Shown here: positions 36,654 through 46,884 of the stretch, in pieces
Numbering within the stretch: position 1 is the first letter of the stretch
How the letters are laid out: each line of letters starts with the position of its first letter
Assembly: GCA_011634665.1 (NCBI GenBank)
Contig: WAEK01000004.1
Span: 2,113,501-2,177,500 of the forward strand
Length of the DNA: 64,000 nucleotides
Source: Mortierella sp. BCC40632
Taxonomy: Eukaryota; Mortierellomycota; Mortierellomycetes; Mortierellales; Mortierellaceae
Direction: 5' to 3'
Made by a program: the position numbers and the translations under genes
The notes under the pieces: generated by a model
Seen by the model: the letters and a program-made list of their open reading frames with translations, nothing else
What the model was told of the DNA's origin: nothing
The model's database searches: none

Positions 36654-37189
36654 CTTTTTTTTTTTCTTAGCCGACCTACCCATCGTCGTCCTTGTAGATA
36701 GTGGAAAGCTCGTTGCTGTTGGATGTGATCCTGTCCATAAACCCATTCACTGCATGTTCCTGAAGAAGGCGATCTTTGAGCTTAAAAAAAAAAAAAAAAA
36801 AGAGTAAATAGACCCATGGAAAAGAATGTTAGTCGACTGTTAAAAAAAAAAAAAAAAAAAACACTATTCTCTGGAATCATATCGCGTCGTGTACTGAGAA
36901 ACAGGTGCCATGTCTCTTCAAACATACTGTTTTGGGATTTTCCATAAACTGGGCGACGATTGCTTGTTCAAGGCGATCAATCTCCTCATGGAGACGTCTC
37001 TGAGTTTCTAGAGAAATGAGCCATTGGAGACCAAAGAGGAGGACAAAAGAAATCCATGTCAGAGTCGAGGAGGTGGATGATACTCTTCCAGTCATGTCTT
37101 CTCATCCAATGCTTGGCTTTCTTTTTTTGCTCTTCAATAAATAGAATGAACTTCCTGGATAAAGGGATCGTACCGAGCACACTGTCCAT
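34875..37189 (-). CDS. SF3A3: splicing factor SF3A3 (SF3a60/Prp9)
   Basis: Seven exons on the minus strand: 37189-37174, 37007-36928, 36780-36680, 36519-36175, 36039-35544, 35419-35116, 35005-34875; 490 residues (human 501). SF3A3 is the SF3a subunit that contacts SF3A1/SF3A2 and the U2 snRNP during branch-site selection. Exons 1-2 give [20 protein letters not shown], parallel to human METILEQQRRYHEEKERL. Exon 4 has [19 protein letters not shown] and [16 protein letters not shown]. Exon 5 carries a C2H2-like finger ([20 protein letters not shown]), an insertion typical of fungi. Exon 6 has the hallmark [20 protein letters not shown] and the second zinc finger ([18 protein letters not shown] with [13 protein letters not shown]). 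The end is [14 protein letters not shown]. All phases agree. T runs at 36625-36667 lie inside intron 3. Confidence 0.95.
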
Positions 37190-37717
37190 GGTTCGCTTCT
37201 TGTGTCGAGGTCTAATAAATCGTTCGAGAAGGAGGATGGATGCTGGATCACCCTGCAGGAGCTCTGAAATAACTACCACTTCTGTGATACCAACTAACGC
37301 CAAACAAGGTTTCGTCATCTATAAATCCTGATTGGATTTAAACAAAGACTTCAAAGTACCAGATACCGGACACCAAAGAGTCCATGAATGGATACCCTAG
37401 CCTGACTGCTTGACTCAGCAAACTCAGCACCACCCAAGAGCATTACTTTTCTTTTCTTTTTTTTCTTATTTCTTTTTTTTTTTAGAGAGAAAGTGAGAGA
37501 AAGTGAGAGAAAGTGAATAGTCGAGTGCCTCTTGAAAAGACACGCAAGAAAGTGTTGGAGGCGTCCCGCATTCCAAAGGGTTTTGCCCAAAGGTCCTTTC
37601 TTTTATTTTTAATAGCATTCAGAATGACCATTGTCGCTGTGGTATTTGCAGCAAAGAGGGCCTCTATTTAAAAATTATTTTTTTTAAAAAAAAAAAAAAA
37701 AAAAAAATGGTGCTGGT
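37190..37717. other. intergenic, SF3A3 promoter and 3' flank of esterase-like gene
   Basis: Contains a T run near 37476-37484, a triple GAGAGAAAGT repeat at about 37485-37514 and an A run at 37687-37707. No gene seen. Confidence 0.55.
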
Positions 37718-40579
37718 CTAGTTCTCATCCTCGGTATTCGCATCCTCGACATCTGCATCCTTGTTACAAAGCTCGAGCTTGAACTGAAGTTCCTCCAACA
37801 TAGCCTCGGCAGCTATAACAAAAAAAAAAAAATGGTGAGCTAGGCATGAAATATGACTTCTATCTACAGACTAAAAGGTCCCATGTAAATTCAGATACAT
37901 ACCATCCGTTCCAAAGTAATGGCTCCTATCGGGGCTCGTATCGAGCATCGAGAGAGTCTAGTCATGAAAAAGAGTCTAATGTGAATATCAAACATACAAA
38001 ATAGACTCGGGTCTATACATCCTTCAACCAAGAAAGAGCATCTCTCTTCTCTAACCCCTTACCATGCTAAAGAAATCCATGAACCGGACATTGGCCAACA
38101 ACATCACTTCCTCTGCAATCTGATTCCAGTACCGAAGTCGGTAGATCGTACGCCAGTCATGACTTAGGAAAGGGTCTGCGGGCTGTGTCTCTGGATAGGC
38201 AAGCATGCCCACCCACGCCAATTTGATTCCCTTGAGCGGCGATCGTCTTTTCTCTGTCAGCTCACGCTTATCGATATGATCTAAAGAGCGCTTTTGGGGT
38301 GGTTCATATCGACCGTTGGACCGAGTACCCTGCTTTGTAGAAACACTGGATCGATGTCGTTGTGAGCTACGGACTTTTGTCTTTTCCATACGTTGGTTCG
38401 TCCTAGAGGCGCTGTCTTCATTAATAAGGTCCATGTATCTTGACGCAGCGGTTGGTCCATTAGATTGCGGAACTCGACTACTCTTGGATGACATCGTATT
38501 GGTACTTGATTGCCTTCTGTTACCCTTTGTACTCGGAGATCTGGTGTCTTGTTGTTCTTTCTCGGAGTCGTTGTCTTCTTTGATCTTTTGACGCAATATA
38601 GACCTAGTGATGCCCTTTTTCATGGAATCATGGATACCCGAGTATTTGCTCTGCCGAGTCATCCCTCCTGAAGGACGCCTTCCACCAGTACGACGGCCGC
38701 CACTCCCTTTCCTCGTGTCGCTCTCGCCATTGCCTGAGATTGGATAATAGGACGGTGGGCGTTGGCTCTCTAATCGTTCACCTTTCTTCGTTTCGTCATT
38801 CCAATAAACATCCTTGTTTGACTCTTCTTTGACCTGGTCCCCTTCGTTTCTTTGGATTTCTCGTTCCAGCCCCAGCTCGTCCTCATCGTCATTATCCTCG
38901 CCATCTTCATCGTTGTCATCATTGTCATCATTGTCATCGTCCTCATCATTCTCGGATATGACCTCGTATTCTTCATCAATATATCGGCCATCCGAGTCAT
39001 CGTCCTCGTCCTCGAGATCTTGCATATCACGAGCTTGTTGCTTGATCGATTGAACAATCTCTTCCAACTTGTGATGATACTTGGCTGTAGACCAGAGGTG
39101 ATCCAAAAACTTTGTACCCGTGGCCCAATGACCCATATTGGCGACCAAGACATCTGGCTTCCCTGTCAATTGCCGAAAAAGTGGATCGTGTTGGTATTTC
39201 AAGACAGTCGATCCAAATTTCTCTTCGAACCGATCGGATGACGGACTCGCTAGTAATTCGGTAAGAAATAATAGTGTTCGTATTCAGGGCCATACTGGAT
39301 ATTCCTTAATATGAAAAAGAAAGGAAAAAATAGAAGAAAAAAAAATAGTACCAACAATTAGCTTTTTACTTACTTGACGTTTGAAGTGCTTCGGTTCCAT
39401 TCAGACGTCGAAGAATGTGCTCGAGAGCGACACGAAGTTGAGTATCTCCTTGGAACAGGATCTTTTCTCCAGACTTTTTCTTGAGAACACACTGAAGATC
39501 CAACGGTTTCTCAAGTCGGCAGCCGAGAGGCGTCCAAGTATAGTTGGCTTGACGCCAGCTTTCTTTATCCGATGGGTGTGCAGGGAGCCATGCTCCTTGG
39601 ATAGGCAAAAGTCGGGAACAGAGAGGTAGGTCTTCTGTCGGTGGGACGTTCAGCTCTGCATCTGACTTTGTTGAAGAAAGGCCAAGACGGTGACGAAGCC
39701 GTATGGATCCACTCACGCCCAATCTGATGTCCTCTTCCGATGCTTCTAGAGTGCTTTCGGACATGGGCGCCTGTGGGAACCGAGGCGGAGCTGTTCGAGA
39801 GGGACAGCCTCTACAAACCTCAATAGGGACGGACGAAAGAACCTTTTGTCTTTTCAGGATTGGCCATTCGTTCTTTTCCTCGAGGACCGCACCAAAGTTG
39901 TCGTAGAGGTGAGTAATGTCAAGCTTGAGTTTGCCTGGACTGGAGATGTGAAAGGGAAACACATAAAGACATTGTCCTGCATGATACCAATCTGGCGGGG
40001 CAAGCTTCTCGGCTCCACTAAAGACCACATAGAAAGAGTCTGGGCCTGAGAATTGTCGGTGGAAGGCTTCATGCGTGGCGTTGTTCATGATTGGGTACAA
40101 GAGGTTGGCTTCTTTGCATAGGGCCTGTGTGTGATCGTAGGGTTTGGCGTGACATGCAGGTGAGTTCACATTTTGATACTTTTACGTCCGATAACTGTTT
40201 CCACCGTCTAAGCTCGCTCTCTCTCTTTTTTTCCACTTACCCTATCTCTGCGTCGCACTCGCACAAGTCCTTCGTTACAGACATAGGGAGAAAAGCAAAT
40301 GTCTGCCGAAAAGTCTGGATGCTCGGACGGAAGGGGGGTACACTCGTTTGGGTCCAGGAGAAGGAGCTTTTGTCGATCATAGGAATGAAAACGTGGGCAA
40401 AGCGGCTTCTCAAGATGGTCCAGCATCTGAGAATAGGCCACTGGTCGAGAGAAGTACCCTATCGGGGAAAGGTTGGAGGACGATAGTCCTGGTGTATACA
40501 TCCAGAATAAAAAGGCCGCTGCCGCATAGGCGGCACATCGTCTCTTTGAGCGTGGGCGACAAAAAAGACCCCATGCCAT
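37718..40579 (-). CDS. type II membrane PC-esterase/NXPE-like protein
   Basis: Five exons on the minus strand: 40579-40241, 40178-39374, 39249-38063, 37957-37903, 37812-37718; 826 residues, all phases consistent. A short basic N-terminus and one TM (~17-32) give a Golgi type II topology. The luminal part has ILFQGDTQLRVALEHILRRL, in the position of the GDS block of PC-esterases (TBL/NXPE/CAS1 acyl-transferase or esterase family), then VLVANMGHWATGTKFLDHLW and, near the end, DPFLSHDWRTIYRLRYWN with FMDFFSMTLSMLDTSPD, which would supply the Asp/His pair. A ~230-residue acidic then Arg/Ser-rich insertion (EDDDNDDNDDNDEDGEDN) splits the domain. A role in acetylating or deacetylating a surface polysaccharide is inferred. 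The start at 40579 is the Met just before the TM; an in-frame ATG-independent extension upstream is possible. Confidence 0.75.
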
Positions 40580-41609
40580 GCTGCTGTGTTTTCGTCGATG
40601 CGTACAAACCGAGGCTCGGCGGTGACAAGGGGTTGTGCTTTGGACAGGGGAGGGGGGAGAACCTTCCGGAAAGAAGAAAAGGTCTTTTGGAAGGGTCCAA
40701 AGCGTCGTCAACCGTCAAGGTGGCCTGCTATTAATGTCGACGACCAGCGACGTGGGGGTAAAACGGAATAAGCACCTCACCTTTTACTCTTCCTATTCTG
40801 AGAGAGGAGAACCGAAGTGAGTTGGAATCGAGTCTCGTCCGCGCTGTTTCAAAGCTTTTCTTTTTACCCCATGGTAGAGACGAGCGTATCTTTGTGGGGG
40901 AGATAGGATAAGCACGCTTTTCAGACATGAATCGCGGAGCTACAGCTAGCTACTGCAAGCTACTGCAGACTAACAGTAGTGTGATAGGAGAGGAGACACG
41001 CTGCCGGTGTGGGTCCCTGGCATGAATGCTACTCCATTAGAGAGAATGCTGTAAGATGGAAGCTCCTCATCCATCCCATGGTATTCTTGAGGTCCTCTTT
41101 CCCACCACTCATAGGCCAGGATGTGGTCTGTACGCTCCCCAATGGCCTCATTTTCTCTGTACGTGCCGTGCCCTTTGGCGGTTGTGAGTGGAGGAATGTC
41201 TAAGCAGGGCTTTGCGTCTTTTAGTGCGAAAAAGCAAGCCCAAAAGCAGCCTGCACTCACTCACTCTCTCCCTCCCCCCCAAATGAGAATCGCGCCATTC
41301 CAGGAGTTGGATTAAGGACCCGGAACATTTCCTCAACTATGTTCTCTGTTGATTCATCCACTTTGAGCGTGTCGGTGGTTTTGGTGGGCGACAGGGCTAA
41401 TTCAGACTTGGGGCAGAGGGATGATTAAAGTGGTCCGTTGACCTGGGTCCTTGCACGTGATTGAACACGACCTTGTCTGGCTCCCTTTCCTTCTTAAACG
41501 GCGCCTCATGTTCTTCCCGTGGTGTTTTTGCATCTTTTTCATCACCTCACCTTCCATTCCCAACACAACCACCCTTCTTTCTTAATCCGAGCCACTCAAG
41601 CAAGACATC
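40580..41609. promoter_or_regulatory. shared divergent promoter region, esterase-like gene / FKBP12
   Basis: 1,030 bases between two divergent start codons. No canonical TATA box is evident; a pyrimidine-rich leader with TTCTTTC and CACC blocks precedes FKBP12 (41480-41600). No gene is supported inside. Confidence 0.5.
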
Positions 41610-42335
41610 ATGGGCGTTACTAAGACCACAATTGAAAACGGCGACGGAATTAACTTCCCCAAGATCGGTGACACCGTTCACATTCACTGTAAGTAGCTCT
41701 TTCCTTCCTACCCATGCCCACCACCTCAGTGCTTTCACGTCATCAAAACGCGATCAGCACAAGAAAACACGATCCATTGGACAAGGCCTTTCACAGCTAA
41801 CACTGGAGATCGTTTCTTTTTTTACTTTTACTATTACTAGACGTCGGCACTGTAAGGATTAGAGAGATTCTTTTTATCAAGCTCCTTTTATTCTTGCTTC
41901 AGGGTCGTTGCGAGTAGTTATCGACGAGACGTCTAATGGGCTCCCACCGTTTGACCTTTTTGTTTTCCACAATAGCTTAAGAATGGCGGCAAGAAGTTCG
42001 ACTCTTCGGTCGATCGTGGCGAGCCATTCGTCACTGCCATCGGTGTTGGCAGAGTGATCCGCGGCTGGGAAGAGGGTAAGGAATAAAGAGTGCCTGACGC
42101 TGGGAATGGAAGGGATTGCACAAGATCTATCAATCTGAGCTGATCCGTTTTTTTTTTTTCCTTTTCTTTTTTCCTTCCAATATCAATAGGGGTCCCTCTT
42201 CTGTCCGTCGGCGAGAAGGCTATCCTCGATATCTCCTCAGACTTTGGCTACGGTCCCCGTGGAGCCGGCGCTGTGATTCCTCCCAATGCCGACTTGCTTT
42301 TCGAGGTTACTCTCCTCAAGATCGACCGTGCTTAG
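41610..42335 (+). CDS. FPR1: FKBP12 peptidyl-prolyl cis-trans isomerase
   Basis: Four exons: 41610-41688, 41841-41851, 41976-42075, 42190-42335; 111 residues (family 107-114). FKBP12 is a cytosolic prolyl isomerase and the receptor for FK506 and rapamycin. Active-site residues are present: the Tyr of HIHYVGT (its codon is split by intron 1), FDSS with Asp, the Arg in [15 protein letters not shown] with Val, Ile and Trp, [10 protein letters not shown] with Tyr, and [17 protein letters not shown] with Ile and Phe. The second exon is only 11 nt (completing Tyr, then VGT), bounded by ACTAG and GTAAGG; without it the reading frame and the conserved strand are lost. The gene is expected to be constitutive. 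Confidence 0.95.
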
Positions 42336-43706
42336 GATTAAGCGATCTCTCTTTCTCTCTCTTTCTCTTCTACTCTCCTCCTTCCATCACTCTCTGTCTA
42401 TCGTATCTATCAGACTTTTTGACAAGTGTACAGCATAAAATTCTGTTCTAGGACCAAGTTGGTCATATAAGTGTGTGGTGTTTGCGTATGTGTAAAAAGG
42501 AATGGGGCTCGGGATAGACTACGTCAGGACTCTGCATTCGTCAGCAGAAAACTGCTCTCGGCCATGTCGCCACCCAAGGTTTAAAGTGCGCCAATAAGCT
42601 GTGGATTGAGTGAATGCACTGTTGGACAAAGAACAGGGAGGAGGCCTGTATGTTCAAAAGAACCATTCTCCCTTTTTTTCTCTCTCTCTCTCTCTCTCTT
42701 GGCTTTTGGAGCAACAGAGTTGTACGTCAGAAGAATAGTGGTCTGCTCACGAATGTACGTGCCTCTCAAAAGAAAGACGCAGCCCATCCATCGAGGCAGG
42801 CAGGAGTGCAGTATGAGACGAGCTGGTCTGTTTCGTGTCATTGTATTCTCTGGTGGGGAGGAAGAGGAAGGATCTTAGTGTGTTGAGAGCTACTGAGGCA
42901 CCCTCCTCCCCTCCGAGACACGAAAGCCTGGGCCCCTTCTCTCTTCACCCTGCAAACAGAAAGAAAAGAAGACAAAAAGGGGGACAAGAGCCAGTATGTA
43001 TCAAAGAGCAGAAAGCTAGATGAGGCAAAATGAGAGATATGCACAAGGACATGGTGGACAGGAATGGCTGAGGAACACTCAATGCTGCTTGCGCCACCAG
43101 TCTCTATTTTGCTATTTGCGGTTGGGCAGAGGAAGAGGAGGAGGAGAAAGGAAACGCGCGTCACAGCAGGGGAAGAGAAAGTGGAAAGTCCTGTTAAGCT
43201 AGGCCCAGATATGGTTTCTGTCGCCACCACTAGGCTCTCTCCAATGAGAGGAGAGCGCCGTTCTGTCTGTAGGCACCTCAACACATATACACTCCTCTTT
43301 CTCACTTTGTCACTTCATCTTTTTTTTTTGTTATTCATCGCTCATTGCTTCTGTTCTCATCTCGCTCACTCTTCTCTCTTTTTCTTCTTCTTCTTTCTCC
43401 TCTCTCTCTCCCTCTTTCTTCTTCTCTCTTTTTTCTTCTCTCACCTCATTGCTCCACTGCAACAGCGCTTATTCATCGCCCATCACCTCCCTCTCCGACA
43501 TCACCAGAGCAGGTTCTCGTTTACTCACTAGCCTATCTGCGCGCCCCTCCTGTCCCTCCTGCCCCTCCTGCCCCTTCTTTTGATTCTGCGGATTCTGCGA
43601 CACTACCTCTGCTAGTATCTCTTTACTCATATTTCGAGTTCCTATCAAGTCCATTTCAAGCCGTCGATCCTCTGAACTTTTTCTCTCTCTATCCATCTCT
43701 AATACT
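42336..43706. other. intergenic with pyrimidine-rich leader
   Basis: FKBP12 3' flank, a CT tract at about 42679-42699, then a strongly pyrimidine-rich stretch (43290-43700) of TTCTTC and CTCTCT blocks on the + strand that is probably the promoter and 5' UTR of the 59-residue membrane protein. No other gene supported. Confidence 0.55.
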
Positions 43707-43886
43707 ATGGCTGGCACGGTGCTACTTCTCGCCATCATCGGCTCCTTTGTTGTCCTGTCGATCCTATTCTGTGTAGTATGGATGCGCCGTGACCAACGCA
43801 GTGCCGATCCATCGTTCTGGAAGAAAGCCATTGCTGCCGATAGGGAACAACAGCAGCGTGAAAGGGGCCATACTTCTCCCGTGTAG
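43707..43886 (+). CDS. 59-residue single-pass membrane protein
   Basis: ATG at 43707, stop at 43884-43886, 59 residues. The N-terminal ~24 residues are one hydrophobic helix (MAGTVLLLAIIGSFVVLSIL, continuing FCVVW), followed by a charged tail with MRRDQR, a WKKAIAADREQQQRERG amphipathic stretch and a TSPV end. Codon choice (GCC, ATC, CTG mixed with GTC) is like that of the real genes here. It follows a long pyrimidine-rich leader of the kind other genes in this window have. I do not recognise a family; the size and layout suit a small endoplasmic reticulum or mitochondrial membrane subunit, but that is a guess. Confidence 0.62.
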   Translation: MAGTVLLLAIIGSFVVLSILFCVVWMRRDQRSADPSFWKKAIAADREQQQRERGHTSPV

Positions 43887-44534
43887 GGATTCTCTATCCA
43901 TGATTAATTACTTTGTTATCCCCTCTTCTATTCACTCTTCAATTCCAACCTTCAAACAACTCTCTGACATTTGGGCAATGGTTTCAACATTGCCCAGTAA
44001 ATTATACCCGCAAGCATATATTTTTTTTTCCACACATTTCGTTTTTTTTTTTTATTATTATTATTATTATCTGATTTCGTATCATCACTCCCCTTCCACC
44101 CCCACCCCCCGCCTCCTCAAAGGGGAAGAGGAACGAGTGGAAAATACTCACCCAAGCATGGTTACCCGGTTTACTTTGTCGCAGAGTGAAGTTATAGTCC
44201 GTCCTGTGCCTTTTTCAATGGCCTTTCTTACCTCATCCAATACAACTAATAAAAAAAAATAACAAACAATAAAAAGAAGAAAAGGAAAAAAAAAAAAAAA
44301 TAGCAAGAGTAAGCAATTTTGAGAGACTAGGATGGTTGTTTGTCGCAGTCTTTCTTTGCTCAGCCCTCAACGTGCCTTGTCCAGAGATAAATTTTCGTCC
44401 AACTGCCGCGAGACAGTAGGAGAAAGAGGAGACTTGGGACCAGGGCATTCCATGGTCTAGTCATTCAAGGACAGGCAAGAAAAGTCAACATACCGCAATC
44501 TCCTCTCGAATTTCCCATTCCACAAGAAAACTGC

Positions 44535-44569
<35 letters not shown>

Positions 44570-45431
44570 TCTGTGACAAAAAAGAAAAAAAAATCCTTCT
44601 CCAGGCTATTCATATCTATGATGGGTACAATGTGTCCACTACTTGTGCTCTCCTCGTATCTCCACAAGTCGTTAATGACCTTTTGAAAACGATGACCCAG
44701 AGCCGTAGACCCAGAGCCGTAGAGGAGAGGGGTACAAGAACGGTACATTACATCTTTACAGGAAACATGGACAGTGGTTGGTTATCGTCGTCATTCCTTT
44801 CTCTCTTTTTTTTTCTTTTTTTTTTGCGCTACAGAGTGAGAGGAGAGACATGTTGGTTGGTGTGGTTTGCGCATTAATGCAAATGAAGCTTATTGTCCTC
44901 ACCTATTATTGAGTTCACATTCCCTCTCGACCCTCTCTACCAGAATAGTCCCAGAAAAAGAAACATTTCTAGGTTCTCTCAGGCGGTGAAAGATAGAAAG
45001 TATGGCCCACAGCCTTAGCAAAGGCAACACCAAGGAACCGTGAGAGAAAGAGAAAGAGAAAGAGAAAGAGAGAGAGAGAGTGGCTTGAGACACAGGCACG
45101 GCGTCTGAACCTGCGCGGTCGCTCAAATTCAATGGCGATCTCACACAGGCCTTGGTTCCACTTAATGTCGGGCCAGCCAAGTCCGTGTTAGGCCCAGCTA
45201 ATAACTCAACTCATTCCTACTTGCAGTCAGCTTGCATCTTTTTATTATTATTATTTTTTTTTCCTAATCTCTATTGCATATTTTTTTCCCCCCCTTTCTT
45301 TCGTTCTCCTTCTGGGCTGGTTGATGGCGAATGATGGCGACTGTAGAGATTATTATATCACAGGGGTAATTGCTTTTCTCACTTTTTATCAGCCAGGCTT
45401 TAATCATACTTGGCACTCCGAGAACCTCTTA

Positions 45432-45481
<50 letters not shown>

Positions 45482-46308
45482 TTGTTCTTCTTTATTTCTT
45501 TCTTTCTTTTATTACTCGCTCGATGGAACAAAGAGCATCCGAGAGACAAGATCTTCTCTCTCCCTTTCTCTTGTTCATTGAGATTGCCTCATCGTTTCGC
45601 CCTTTTTCCTTTTTCTTCATGGGGAAACCCAAAAGAAATATATAAAAAAGAAACCAAATCGACAAATGAGATAATGACCATGTGTCAAACTAAGGTCTGT
45701 CTACATGCTAGGGTCAAATGCTACTTCCTTCTCCCTCCTCTCTAGAGAAATACGTATATTTTTTTTTCTCTCTCTCTTTTTACTGTTGTTTATTCGCATA
45801 GATCATCTGCGCTTTGGCTCCGACAAGCATTGGGGCCCGCCTTCCATAACCTTCTTTTTAAAATACATTTATTTTTGGCTTTGTTTTTTTTCTTCTCTCT
45901 CTCTCATGAAAGGAGGAGAACTGCATAAATATTTAACTTTGTAGATCTCGGTTGTGGAGGAAGAAGGGAGAGGGGGAGGGAGGGCTATGCAGGCAAGTCG
46001 GGCTCAAACTTGGTGGATTATCTAGAAGGAAAAAGAGAGAACCAAAAAAAAAAAAAAAAGTGCTGTATCGCACAACTTCCATTAGGGGCGAGCACCAAGC
46101 GGGGGACGATCCTTGGCCAAAAACACAATTAAAAGAAGAAGAAGAAAAAAAAGGATGATGGTGAAGATGATGATAACTAACCACCTATAACTTTGACCCT
46201 TGAAAGGCGCTCGAAAGTCGAACTTTCCTTCTTTGAACTCTCTGAACTCTCCGAACTTTTTTTGCCTATGAGACTGAATGATAGGCGTGCTTTTTTTCTT
46301 TTGAAACT

Positions 46309-46348
<40 letters not shown>

Positions 46349-46693
46349 GAAAAAATTATCCTCCTAGGAGCCCACCCTTCCTCTTCCCCGATGCTTGTCA
46401 TGACACTGCTTGGTAATCGTATATATAAAAACAACAATGCCAAAGAGGGGGGAGAGGAACCAGCATTTGCGGTTTGCATGACGGAGACGACCGGAGTCGC
46501 CAAAGGGAATGTCGGAGCTTGGGGGCCCAAGTTTCAGAAAAAAAAATAAAGAAAGTCCTCTCTTCTCCTTGGAGAAAAGAGAATGTCTGTCTCTCTATTC
46601 ACTTCAAGGGCACAGGACTGGTGGGCTGGTGCATGACGACAGAATGAAGGTGGTACGTGCTGTGATAAAAGTTATGCGAATTACCGGTACTCA

Positions 46694-46725
<32 letters not shown>

Positions 46726-46884
46726 GTACATGGGTATGACGGCTCTCGCTGTTTCCTCGTAGGAATGCGCTGGATATTGTACCTCCGTTTCCTTGGCCAA
46801 CAATTGTGTGCGGTGTGACAAAGCATAGGGATCTAGGCTCCTATTTTCTTTTTTTATTTTTGATTCTAGATCTCGAGAATGCCA
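43887..46884. other. 3-kb intergenic region
   Basis: AT runs (44049-44060, 46312-46342, 46694-46724), (ATT)n near 44060-44078, a GA block near 45041-45080, a CT tract at 45434-45474 and a CT tract at about 44539-44567. A minus-strand frame at 44485-44748 has a few protein-like residues but no recognisable family. The end is the 3' flank of the UFD1-like gene. Confidence 0.5.
45434..45474. repeat. (CT)n microsatellite
   Basis: About 20 CT units on the + strand, away from any recognised gene. Confidence 0.9.

Noticed and set aside
44485..44748. Minus-strand frame with some protein-like residues (FQKVINDLWRYEES)
   Set aside because: Too short, opens into a homopolymer and has no recognisable family; contains a small tandem duplication instead.
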